DNA from: a bacterium | GTDB lineage: Bacteria; Patescibacteriota; Patescibacteriia; UBA2591; DAOWAM01 | Direction of reading: 5' to 3' | Length of the DNA: 14,316 nucleotides | Assembly: GCA_030634585.1 (NCBI GenBank) | Contig: DAOWAM010000008.1 | Span: forward strand, 1-14,316 | Shown: one piece after another, positions 6,175-12,476 of the stretch | Layout of the letters: every line of letters starts with the position of its first letter | Numbering within the stretch: the first letter of the stretch is position 1 | The notes under the pieces: generated by a model | Told to the model about the DNA's origin: nothing | Databases searched by the model: none | What the model saw: the letters and a program-made list of their open reading frames with translations, nothing else | Position numbers and translations under genes: made by a program

Positions 6175-7392
6175 ATGTTTAAAAGAACAATCAAATTATT
6201 TTTAATTATCATTGTCTTATTTCTTTTAGTTGTGCCGACTTTAGCGCAAGAAACTTCCTCATATAAAACCAAGGAAGAGAATATTAACGTTTACTTTTTC
6301 TGGGCATATGGTTGCCCACATTGTTCCGATGAAAAACCATTCTTGGAAAAAATGGAACAGAAATATCACAAACTGAAAATAGAAAGTTTCGAGGTGAGTA
6401 ATAGTAAAAAGAATATTGACCTATTAAAACAAATCGGTGAAGAACTAAATGTAGATGTTTCCGGCGTTCCTTTTACGGTAATTGGCGAACAATATTTTAT
6501 TGGTTGGTATAATGAACAAACTACAGGCCGAGAAATAGAAAGAGCAATTCAATGCGTCGTAGAGAATAGTTGTGTTGATGTTGTGGGCGGATTGATCTCT
6601 CCGATTACTGTGTCAACGGGATCATTAGAACAAGGAGAAGTACCTCATCAAATAAAATTGCCAATTTTGGGTGAAATAGAAACCAAGAATTTTTCCTTGC
6701 CAATTCTAACTATTATTATTGGTGCTTTGGATGGTTTTAATCCTTGCGCCATGTGGGTGCTATTATTTTTAATTACTTTATTACTAGGGATGAAAGACAG
6801 AAAAAAAATGTGGATTTTGGGGACTGTATTTATTATTATTTCAGCACTAGTTTATTTCATTTTTATGTCTGCCTGGCTTAATCTTTTGTTATTTTTAGGA
6901 TTTATCTTTTGGGTAAGAATCATTATTGGCATGGTGGCTTTAGTTACCGGCGGATATAATTTAAAAGAATATTTTACTAATCCACTTAGCACTTGCAAAG
7001 TAACTGGTGGAAAAAGAAAACGATTAATTTTTGAAAAATTAAAAGAGATCATTCAAAAAAAACAATTTTGGTTGGCTTTACTTGGAATTATTCTCTTAGC
7101 TTTTGCTGTAAATCTAGTCGAATTAATTTGCTCCGCTGGCTTACCAGCAATTTATACACAGATTCTAACTTTAACGCATTTGACCAAATGGCAATATTAT
7201 CTTTATTTGTTGCTTTACATTTTTGTCTTCATGCTTGATGATTTGATTATTTTTTCCATAGCAATGATTACTTTACGTTTCACTGGTATTTCTAATAAAT
7301 ATAGTCGTATTTCACATTTAATTGGAGGAATCATTATGTTAATCATTGGCATTTTGTTAATTATTCGGCCAGAATGGTTAATGTTTGGATAA
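6175..7392 (+). CDS. Thioredoxin-like domain fused to a DsbD/CcdA-like transmembrane redox domain
   Basis: A 405-residue exported protein. Residues 1-24 form a signal peptide (basic MFKR, hydrophobic core, likely cleavage after TLA). A thioredoxin/glutaredoxin-like domain follows, with the active-site motif WAYGCPHC (Cys47, Cys50) and a cis-proline in SGVPF (Pro99). Cys127 and Cys133 could form a structural disulfide. From about 173 the protein has six or so transmembrane helices, with DGFNPCA (Cys191) in the first and VELICSAGLP (Cys319) halfway, the spacing and context of the paired intramembrane cysteines of DsbD/CcdA. Family logic predicts that electrons cross the membrane through Cys191/Cys319 to the outward-facing CPHC. 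This reverses the domain order of E. coli DsbD, where the thioredoxin domain is C-terminal. It lies 3 bases after the DUF1858 gene, whose CxxC could be the cytoplasmic partner (inference). Confidence 0.86.
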   Translation: MFKRTIKLFLIIIVLFLLVVPTLAQETSSYKTKEENINVYFFWAYGCPHCSDEKPFLEKMEQKYHKLKIESFEVSNSKKNIDLLKQIGEELNVDVSGVPFTVIGEQYFIGWYNEQTTGREIERAIQCVVENSCVDVVGGLISPITVSTGSLEQGEVPHQIKLPILGEIETKNFSLPILTIIIGALDGFNPCAMWVLLFLITLLLGMKDRKKMWILGTVFIIISALVYFIFMSAWLNLLLFLGFIFWVRIIIGMVALVTGGYNLKEYFTNPLSTCKVTGGKRKRLIFEKLKEIIQKKQFWLALLGIILLAFAVNLVELICSAGLPAIYTQILTLTHLTKWQYYLYLLLYIFVFMLDDLIIFSIAMITLRFTGISNKYSRISHLIGGIIMLIIGILLIIRPEWLMFG

Positions 7393-7415
7393 TTAATTGA
7401 AATAATTAGGATAAA

Positions 7416-7637
7416 ATGTTAATTAAAGTAAAAGTATTTCCTAAAGCTCATCAAAACGAGGTGATTAAAAAATCACCCGATCAATTTGTAGTAAAAATAA
7501 AAGCTAAACCAGAACGTGGTTTAGCTAATCAACTGTTGTTAGAAGAATTATCTAAATATTGGCAAATTTCAATAGAAAAAATTAGAATTATTCGTGGACT
7601 AAAACGAAAAAATAAAATTTTGGAAATCAAAGAATGA
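7416..7637 (+). CDS. DUF167 (YggU-like) family protein
   Basis: A 73-residue protein covering the DUF167 domain: an opening beta strand with KVFPKAHQNEV, the conserved KAKPERGLANQLLLEELSKYW helix region (read as two adjacent motifs, PERGLAN and LLEELS), then the IRIIRGLKRKNKILEI strand, matching the family pattern of Gly-x-Ala-Asn followed by a G-x-x-x-R/K-x-K segment. The molecular function of the family is unknown. An AGGA lies a few bases before the ATG, a modest ribosome binding site. Its TGA stop shows that UGA is not recoded here. It is the last gene of the series before the terminator at 7646. Confidence 0.85.
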   Translation: MLIKVKVFPKAHQNEVIKKSPDQFVVKIKAKPERGLANQLLLEELSKYWQISIEKIRIIRGLKRKNKILEIKE

Positions 7638-7645
7638 ATTGCAAT

Positions 7646-7682
7646 AAAAACTAAATAAGAATCTATTTTTATTTAGTTTTTT
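7646..7682. terminator. Bidirectional terminator between the DUF167 gene and rpmB
   Basis: AAAAACTAAATAA (7646-7658) and TTATTTAGTTTTT (7669-7681) form a perfect 13-bp stem with a 10-base loop. The + strand ends in a T-run (7677-7682); the minus strand likewise ends in five T at 7650-7646. The two flanking genes converge here, and the rpmB stop codon (7669-7671) and its last codons lie inside one arm. Low G+C makes the stem weaker than the one at 1238. Confidence 0.75.
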
Positions 7683-7848
7683 GTTTATTAATTGTGCGAA
7701 GACAAGTAGAACAAATACTTACTCTTTTCCCGTTAATAATTTTGCTATGTAAGTTTATTTTTTGTCGTTTTTTAGTAGCAACATTAGAATGACTGCGAGA
7801 AAGTGACATCCTTGCTCGTCGTTCACAGATAGCGCAACGTAGAGACAT
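7669..7848 (-). CDS. rpmB: Large-subunit ribosomal protein L28 (bL28), zinc-binding form
   Basis: Reading the minus strand from ATG at 7848-7846 gives 59 residues beginning MSLRCAICERRARMSLSRSH and ending TCLRTINKQKTK. This is bL28, a 50S protein. Features are the N-terminal CxxC (Cys5, Cys8), the conserved SRSH followed by NVATKKRQKINL, and a second CxxC (Cys46, Cys49), so the four-cysteine zinc form is intact. It is shorter than E. coli L28 (78 residues) and lacks the C-terminal extension. It is the only minus-strand gene found, convergent with the DUF167 gene and divergent from the M50 protease gene. The stop lies in the bidirectional terminator stem. No Shine-Dalgarno precedes it. TTGATT-17-TAAATT on the minus strand (complement of 7947-7975) is a possible but weak promoter. 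Confidence 0.93.
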   Translation of the reverse strand: MSLRCAICERRARMSLSRSHSNVATKKRQKINLHSKIINGKRVSICSTCLRTINKQKTK

Positions 7849-7888
7849 AAAAAAATGATTAATAATTAAAATATAAAATATTTTTATT

Positions 7889-7916
7889 AACCTTTATAAA
7901 ATATTTTATTAAGGTT
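7889..7916. repeat. 28-base imperfect palindrome in the rpmB/M50 divergent intergenic region
   Basis: AACCTT, one T, ATAAAATATTTTAT, one T, AAGGTT: a dyad symmetric over 28 bases except for one T-T mismatch on each side (7895/7910). It lies about 40 bases upstream of rpmB and 155 upstream of the protease ATG, so it could be an operator or a leader hairpin for rpmB. Elsewhere in 7849-8071 I see only A+T-rich DNA and a short AGAGC/GCTCT hairpin at 7988-8000; TATAAT at 8054-8059 lies too close to the protease ATG to be a confident -10. Confidence 0.55.
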
Positions 7917-8071
7917 ATAATATTAAAGTAGTATTCAACCCTATTTAATTTAGCAAAGAATATTTAATTAATCAAGCCCTTTAGTACAGAGCATTGCTCT
8001 CACTACGGGGTGCAGTCACATTATTCATTACCAAATTTAGGCAAATTACTTATTATAATAATTTAAAATTT

Positions 8072-8710
8072 ATGATTTTATCTTCTTTATTTAATCAACC
8101 AATTATGTTTTTTGCTTGGATAATTGCCATCATTATTGCTATTACTATTCATGAGTTTTCTCATGTGGCTATGGCTTATTTATTGGGCGATCCAACGGGA
8201 AAAAGAATGGGACGATTAACACTTAATCCATTATCACACCTAGATTTTTTTGGGCTTTTAATGTTGGTAATAGTTGGTATTGGTTGGGGTAAACCAGCAC
8301 CTTATAATCCAAATAATTTTCGTCATCCAAAACGTGATTCAATTTTAACTGCTTTAGCGGGACCAGCATCCAATATTATTTTATTATTAATCGCAGGCTT
8401 GTTATTAAAATTTATTTATCCTTTAATCGGATTAGGACCAACCAACGCTTTGGGTAGTTTTCTTTATGTCTTAATTATAATCAATACCATATTAGCTGTT
8501 TTTAATTTAATACCCATCCCGCCATTAGACGGTTCAAAATTTTTATTAAACATTATCCCGGATCGTTATTTTAATTTTAAAACAAAGTTTCAACGCAATG
8601 GCCCATATTTTTTGTTGGGATTAATTATTTTAGATAACTTTTTGGGAGTTTCTATTCTAAGTGGTTTATTTGGTTTAGTAATTAACTGGGTTAATCATTT
8701 CTTTGTTTAA
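8072..8710 (+). CDS. Site-2 protease family intramembrane zinc metalloprotease (peptidase M50)
   Basis: A 212-residue polytopic protein. The first helix carries the zinc-binding HEFSH (27-31; His27, Glu28, His31). GDPTGKRMGRLTLNPLSHLD and GWGKPAPYNP follow, then LAGPASN (95-101) and the third-ligand motif NLIPIPPLDGSK (145-156, Asp153). This is the compact M50 core without a PDZ domain, so it belongs to the small S2P/Rip-like group and is expected to cut transmembrane substrates within the membrane; the substrate is not evident from context. The frame is open from TTG 7994, but I choose ATG 8072 because homologous sequence begins at MILSSLF and the upstream part (LSLRGAVTLF) does not look like a membrane protease N-terminus. 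No strong terminator follows. Confidence 0.92.
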   Translation: MILSSLFNQPIMFFAWIIAIIIAITIHEFSHVAMAYLLGDPTGKRMGRLTLNPLSHLDFFGLLMLVIVGIGWGKPAPYNPNNFRHPKRDSILTALAGPASNIILLLIAGLLLKFIYPLIGLGPTNALGSFLYVLIIINTILAVFNLIPIPPLDGSKFLLNIIPDRYFNFKTKFQRNGPYFLLGLIILDNFLGVSILSGLFGLVINWVNHFFV

Positions 8711-8737
8711 TTAAATCTAGCAAAAGTGATAATTTAG

Positions 8738-8763
8738 AAAATCATTTAACATATTATGATTTT
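8738..8763 (+). repeat. Inverted repeat just upstream of the str operon promoter
   Basis: AAAATCAT (8738-8745) and ATGATTTT (8756-8763), a perfect 8-bp dyad with a 10-base spacer, ends three bases before the -35 box of the rpsL promoter. It may be an operator or a weak 3' end for the protease transcript. No T-run follows. Confidence 0.45.
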
Positions 8764-8766
8764 GGC

Positions 8767-8795
8767 TTGACATCTCTTTTTTATTTAAGTAATAT
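8767..8795 (+). promoter_or_regulatory. Consensus promoter of the str operon (rpsL)
   Basis: TTGACA (8767-8772, perfect), a 17-base spacer, and TAATAT (8790-8795). The expected start near 8802 leaves a leader of about 60 bases before rpsL. It precedes the ribosomal genes rpsL and rpsG, as expected for the major str promoter. Confidence 0.82.
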
Positions 8796-8860
8796 TTTAA
8801 CTAGTAAAATAATTTTATTACTTTACAATTTTCTCACTTTTAGTTTTTAATTTATTCACC

Positions 8861-9289
8861 ATGCCAACAATACATCAATTGATTCGTCACAAAAGAAAAA
8901 AGACAGGCAAGAAATCCAAGGCGCCAGCATTACAATGTTCTCTAGATACGTTGAAAAGGCGGAAACGTCGTTTGAGTAAAGGCAGTCCTTTCAAGCGAGG
9001 AATTTGTTTAAAGGTGACTACAATGACACCCAAAAAACCAAATTCGGCTTTGCGAAAAGTAGCTCGGGTGCGTTTGTCTAATGGAGAAGAAGTTACTGCC
9101 TATATTCCTGGAGTGGGACATAATTTACAAGAACACGCAGTAGTAATGTTACGAGGAGGAAAAATAAAAGATTTACCAGGAGTACGTTATCATGTTGTAC
9201 GAGGCGTTTATGACACAGCGGGAGTAGAAGGTAGAAAACAAAGCCGTTCTCTTTATGGCACAAAGAGAGAAAACGCAAAAAAACAATAA
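8861..9289 (+). CDS. rpsL: Small-subunit ribosomal protein S12 (uS12) with basic insertion
   Basis: uS12 lines the decoding centre of the 30S subunit. The 142-residue protein has MPTIHQLIRHKR at the start, TMTPKKPNSALRKVARVRL (54-72), GVGHNLQEHAVVMLRGG (84-100), KDLPGVRYHVVRG and KRENAKKQ at the end. Lys58 and Lys103 correspond to E. coli Lys43 and Lys88, so the two classic streptomycin-contact lysines are unchanged; Asp104 corresponds to the methylthiolated aspartate. It is about 18 residues longer than E. coli S12 because of a basic insertion (about 27-42, LKRRKRRLSKG) between PALQC and PFKRGICLKV. I recall such insertions in Patescibacteria. It is the first gene of the str operon. Confidence 0.97.
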   Translation: MPTIHQLIRHKRKKTGKKSKAPALQCSLDTLKRRKRRLSKGSPFKRGICLKVTTMTPKKPNSALRKVARVRLSNGEEVTAYIPGVGHNLQEHAVVMLRGGKIKDLPGVRYHVVRGVYDTAGVEGRKQSRSLYGTKRENAKKQ

Positions 9290-9350
9290 TTTGTTTTAAA
9301 GATAAATTGACTAAGAATTAAGTTTGACAAAATTTCTAATAATTAAAAAT

Positions 9351-9827
9351 ATGCGAGGAACAAAATCTTATAAAAAACATTTGGTTAAACCAGATCCAAA
9401 ATATAATGACTTAACTGTTAGTAAGTTTATTAACTATTTAATGCAACGTGGTAAAAAAACAGTTGCGCAAAAAATTGTTTATGATGCTTTAGATATTATT
9501 AAACAAAAAGGAAAAAGTAATCCAGTCAATATATTTAAACAAGCAATTGAAATTATTTCTCCATCAGTTGAAGTAAAAAGTAGACGAATTGGCGGAGCTA
9601 ATTATCAAATTCCAATTAAAGTTGATGAACGACGGCAATTAAATCTGGCTTGTCGTTGGATTATTCAGGCGGCGCGTAATAAAAAAGGAAAATCAATGAG
9701 TCAAAAATTATCCGAAGAATTATTATTAGCGATTGACCACCAAGGCGCGGCATTTAAAAAGAAAGAAGACGTAATGAGAATGGCGCAAGCTAATCAAGCA
9801 TTTGCTTATTTTGCCCGTTTTATCTAA
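9351..9827 (+). CDS. rpsG: Small-subunit ribosomal protein S7 (uS7)
   Basis: uS7 organises the 16S rRNA 3' domain (the 30S head) and lies near the E site. From ATG 9351 it has 158 residues, a normal length. It begins MRGTKSYKKHLVKPDPKYND and contains SKFINYLMQRGKKTVAQKIVYDAL (read as SKFINYLM and GKKTVAQKIVY), the rRNA-contacting EVKSRRIGGANYQIP segment, and RWIIQAAR, ending QANQAFAYFARFI. The frame is open from TTG 9324, but those nine residues precede the conserved MRG start, so I use 9351. It follows rpsL by 61 bases; a hairpin lies between it and fusA. Confidence 0.97.
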   Translation: MRGTKSYKKHLVKPDPKYNDLTVSKFINYLMQRGKKTVAQKIVYDALDIIKQKGKSNPVNIFKQAIEIISPSVEVKSRRIGGANYQIPIKVDERRQLNLACRWIIQAARNKKGKSMSQKLSEELLLAIDHQGAAFKKKEDVMRMAQANQAFAYFARFI

Positions 9828-9840
9828 TAATTAATAAAGC

Positions 9841-9873
9841 AATATCTCATTTTACTTAAAAATGGGATATTTT
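9841..9873 (+). terminator. Intercistronic hairpin between rpsG and fusA, terminator or attenuator-like
   Basis: AATATCTCATTTT (9841-9853) pairs with AAAATGGGATATT (9859-9871) through 13 bp, one of them G-U, around a 5-base loop. It ends in TTTT (9870-9873), then AATCTT. The short T-run suggests partial termination or an RNA processing site that would lower fusA relative to rpsG. I see no good fusA promoter in the remaining 20 bases, so complete termination seems unlikely. Confidence 0.55.
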
Positions 9874-9893
9874 AATCTTAAATTAAATATTTT

Positions 9894-12002
9894 ATGGTTT
9901 CTTTCCCCTACAAACTAGAAAACGTGAAAAATATTGGCATTATTGCCCATATCGACGCTGGTAAAAGTACTGTTACTGAGCGTATTTTATATTACACCGG
10001 AAAAAAACATAAAATAGGCGAAGTCCATAATGGTGAGGCGGAAATGGATTGGATGGAGCAAGAGAAGGAACGAGGAATTACTATTACTTCGGCAGCGACT
10101 ACTTGTTTTTGGATACCGCAAGGTAAAAAAGGTGAGGGAAAACAGCCTTACCAAATCAATATTATTGATACACCAGGACATATTGACTTTACCGCTGAAG
10201 TACAACGAAGTTTACGAGTGTTAGATGGCGGGGTAGTGGTTTTTGATGGAGTGGCTGGTGTAGAACCACAATCAGAAACAGTTTGGCACCAAGCAGAAAA
10301 ATTTAATATACCTTTAATCGCTTTTGTTAATAAAATGGATCGAACTGGTGCGGATTTTTCTTATGATTTAAAAACGATACATGATCGATTAACTAAAAAC
10401 GCTTATCCGGTACAATTACCAATTGGCGCAGAAAGTAATTTTCGGGGTGTAGTCGATTTATTTGAGCAAAAAGCATATTTTTATTTAGATGACATGGGTA
10501 AAGAAATAAAAGAAGACGATATTCCAGCTGAAATGGTTGAACAGGCAAAACATGCTCGTCATCAATTAATTGAAGCAATCGTTGAACACAATGATAAGTT
10601 AATGAATCAATACTTAGAAGGAAAAGAAATTCCCATAGATGAACTTAAATCAACTTTACACAAAGCAGTAACTAATGGAGCAATCGTACCAGTATTTTGT
10701 GGCTCGGCTTTAAAAAATAAAGGTGTACAATTCTTGTTAGACGCTATTTGCGAATATTTGCCATCCCCCTTAGAAATTTCAGAAGTGAAAGGAACCCATC
10801 CCAAAACCGGAGCAGAAGAAACAAGGTTAATAAAAATAGACGCGCCATTTAGCGCGTTGGTATTTAAGATTGCCACGGATCCTTTCATTGGTACTTTAAA
10901 TTATTTTCGAGTTTATTCTGGAAAATTAAAAGTAGGCAGTTATGTTTTGGACTCTAATACTGGAAAAAAAGAAAGAGTCAGTCGTTTAATGCGAATGTAT
11001 GCTAATAATCGAGAAAATATTGAAGAAATAAACGCCGGTGATATTGGCGTGGCAATTGGATTAAAAGATGTGTCGACTGGACATACATTATGTGATTTAA
11101 ATCAACCAATTGTCTTAGAGGCAATTAATTTTCCTGATCCAGTTATTTCTATCGCCGTTGAGCCAAAAACAAAAGTTGATCAAGAAAAAATGTCATCAGC
11201 ATTAAATAAATTAATACAAGAAGATCCGACATTACGTGTTAAAACCGATGAAGAAACTGGACAAATAATTCTTTCTGGAATTGGAGAATTACATTTAGAA
11301 ATTATTATTGATCGATTAAAAAGAGAATTTGGCGTAGAAACCAATGTTGGACAACCAAGAGTTGCTTATCGAGAAACAATTAGAAAAACAGCGCAAGCAG
11401 AAGGAAAATATATTCATCAAAGTGGTGGACGCGGTCAATATGGTGATTGTTGGTTGAGATTAGAACCGATGGAACGAGGAGGTGGTTATGAATTTGTTGA
11501 TGAAGTTAAAGGAGGATCTATTCCTAGAGAATTTATTGAGCCAATTAATAAAGGTATTAAGGAAGCAATGCAGAATGGAATTGTTGCTGGTTATCCATTC
11601 GTTGATACAAGAGCTGTTGGTTATGATGGTTCTTATCATGAAGTTGATTCTTCGGAGATGGCTTTCAAGATTGCTGGTAGTCGCGCTTTTCAAGAGGCGG
11701 CCAAACAAGCCAGACCCGTTTTATTAGAACCAGTTATGAAAGTAGAAATAGTTACCCCGGAAGAATTCATGGGAGATGTTATTGGTAATTTAAACGCTAA
11801 ACGAGCGGAGATTTTAGAAATGAAAGATAGAGGACAAGTAAAAGTAATTGACGCTTTTGTTCCATTGGGAGAAATGTTCGGTTATGCCACACAAATACGT
11901 TCTTTAACCCAAGGACGGGCTAGTTATAGTATGGAATTTTGTAAATATCAAGAAGTGCCAGCCAGAATTACGGAAAAAATTATTGAAAAAGTAAAAGAAT
12001 AA
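9894..12002 (+). CDS. fusA: Elongation factor G
   Basis: EF-G is the GTPase that drives translocation on the ribosome and, with RRF, recycling. The 702-residue protein is full length. Its G domain has IAHIDAGKST (17-26), ERGITITSAATT (59-70), IDTPGH (91-96), NKMDR (146-150) and GSALKNKGVQFLLDA. Domain II begins near ALVFKIATDPFIG. Domain III contains EDPTLRVKTDEETGQ and SGIGELHLEI. Domain IV contains the YRETI and HQSGGRGQYGD segments, and domain V contains EPVMKVEIVTPEEFMGDV, MKDRGQVKVIDAFVPL and MFGYATQIRSLTQGRASYSMEF. Nothing is missing. It is the third gene of the str operon; promoters for the next unit begin 2 bases after its stop. Confidence 0.98.
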   Translation: MVSFPYKLENVKNIGIIAHIDAGKSTVTERILYYTGKKHKIGEVHNGEAEMDWMEQEKERGITITSAATTCFWIPQGKKGEGKQPYQINIIDTPGHIDFTAEVQRSLRVLDGGVVVFDGVAGVEPQSETVWHQAEKFNIPLIAFVNKMDRTGADFSYDLKTIHDRLTKNAYPVQLPIGAESNFRGVVDLFEQKAYFYLDDMGKEIKEDDIPAEMVEQAKHARHQLIEAIVEHNDKLMNQYLEGKEIPIDELKSTLHKAVTNGAIVPVFCGSALKNKGVQFLLDAICEYLPSPLEISEVKGTHPKTGAEETRLIKIDAPFSALVFKIATDPFIGTLNYFRVYSGKLKVGSYVLDSNTGKKERVSRLMRMYANNRENIEEINAGDIGVAIGLKDVSTGHTLCDLNQPIVLEAINFPDPVISIAVEPKTKVDQEKMSSALNKLIQEDPTLRVKTDEETGQIILSGIGELHLEIIIDRLKREFGVETNVGQPRVAYRETIRKTAQAEGKYIHQSGGRGQYGDCWLRLEPMERGGGYEFVDEVKGGSIPREFIEPINKGIKEAMQNGIVAGYPFVDTRAVGYDGSYHEVDSSEMAFKIAGSRAFQEAAKQARPVLLEPVMKVEIVTPEEFMGDVIGNLNAKRAEILEMKDRGQVKVIDAFVPLGEMFGYATQIRSLTQGRASYSMEFCKYQEVPARITEKIIEKVKE

Positions 12003-12003
12003 T

Positions 12004-12032
12004 TTGACATTTGATTTATTTAGTAATAAAAT
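12004..12032 (+). promoter_or_regulatory. Upstream tandem promoter for the orphan ORF-tuf unit
   Basis: TTGACA (12004-12009, perfect), a 17-base spacer and TAAAAT (12027-12032). It begins 2 bases after the fusA stop. With the second promoter at 12046 it forms a tandem pair, fitting the high expression expected of EF-Tu. Confidence 0.7.
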
Positions 12033-12045
12033 ATTAACAATTTGG

Positions 12046-12074
12046 TTGACAGTAATTTTATTTTACTATATATT
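12046..12074 (+). promoter_or_regulatory. Downstream tandem promoter for the orphan ORF-tuf unit
   Basis: TTGACA (12046-12051, perfect), a 17-base spacer and TATATT (12069-12074). The expected start near 12081 gives a leader of about 30 bases. Its -10 lies inside the repeated leader described next, while its -35 lies just outside it. Confidence 0.75.
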
Positions 12075-12114
12075 TAACAATAATTTAATTAAAGATTAAT
12101 TTGAAAAAATATGG
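12053..12114 (+). repeat. Duplicated tuf leader, copy 1 (before the orphan ORF)
   Basis: Bases 12053-12107 match 12415-12469 with one mismatch in 55 (G at 12094, A at 12456). The match continues through the start codon (ATGG at 12111-12114 and 12473-12476) with two more mismatches. Copy 1 includes the -10, 5' leader and translation start of the orphan ORF. The two copies are offset by 362 bases. Confidence 0.92.
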
Positions 12115-12413
12115 AAAATATATTTTCAGGAGAAGATAAACGCGAGAAACAAATACATTACCCAGAAAAATTTATAAATAAAGTAATGACCGAGTATTCT
12201 AGTTTTAAGAAATTACAGGAAGCATTAAAAAATGGAGAAGAAATAGTCGGACGCTACCTTGATGATGGTCGCAATTATAAGATGGAGGCAAAAGATATTA
12301 GCATCGCTATTAAGGAAGGACGGGTAGAAGAGGTTAAAAAGAATGCTGAGAAGGCACTTCGTCGCAATAATTTATATAAGGAGTGGCTTGAAATTTATAA
12401 TAAAAATAAATAA
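12111..12413 (+). CDS. Orphan 100-residue charged protein inserted between fusA and tuf
   Basis: I do not recognise this protein. It has 100 residues rich in Lys, Glu and Arg, with no signal peptide, membrane segment or cysteine. Several amphipathic helices are likely, roughly 21-42 (INKVMTEYSSFKKLQEALKN) and 61-95 (DISIAIKEGR, EEVKKNAEKALRR). It takes the place between fusA and tuf where the str operon normally has nothing. Start and leader are a near copy of those of tuf, and the stop at 12411-12413 is followed one base later by copy 2 of that leader. Codons such as CGC, CTT, AAG and GAG seem commoner here than in the neighbouring ribosomal genes, by eye only. The frame is intact and sits behind two strong promoters, so it is probably expressed. 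An insertion of foreign DNA or a lineage-specific translation-linked protein are both possible. Confidence 0.72.
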   Translation: MENIFSGEDKREKQIHYPEKFINKVMTEYSSFKKLQEALKNGEEIVGRYLDDGRNYKMEAKDISIAIKEGRVEEVKKNAEKALRRNNLYKEWLEIYNKNK

Positions 12414-12414
12414 A

Positions 12415-12476
12415 TAATTTTATTTTACTATATATTTAACAATAATTTAATTAAAAATTAATTTGAAAATTTATGG
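12415..12476 (+). repeat. Duplicated tuf leader, copy 2 (before tuf)
   Basis: Second copy of the 12053-12114 block. It keeps the -10-like TATATT (12431-12436), but where copy 1 has TTGACA this copy has AAATAA (12408-12413), the last bases of the orphan ORF. Copy 2 is therefore unlikely to be a strong promoter by itself, and tuf probably depends on transcripts begun upstream of the ORF. Confidence 0.9.

Noticed and set aside
7994..8071. TTG start adding 26 residues to the M50 protease
   Set aside because: The added segment is not hydrophobic in the expected way and comes from the G+C-richer intergenic islet; ATG 8072 fits the family.
9307..9352. TTGACT (9307) and TTGACA (9324) upstream of rpsG as promoters
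   Set aside because: At 16-18 base spacing the only -10 candidates are AAATTT or AAATAT, and the second would place the transcript start beyond the rpsG ATG.
12408..12436. Independent tuf promoter in leader copy 2
   Set aside because: TATATT is present, but AAATAA occupies the -35 position and no extended -10 TG is seen, so a strong promoter is not supported.
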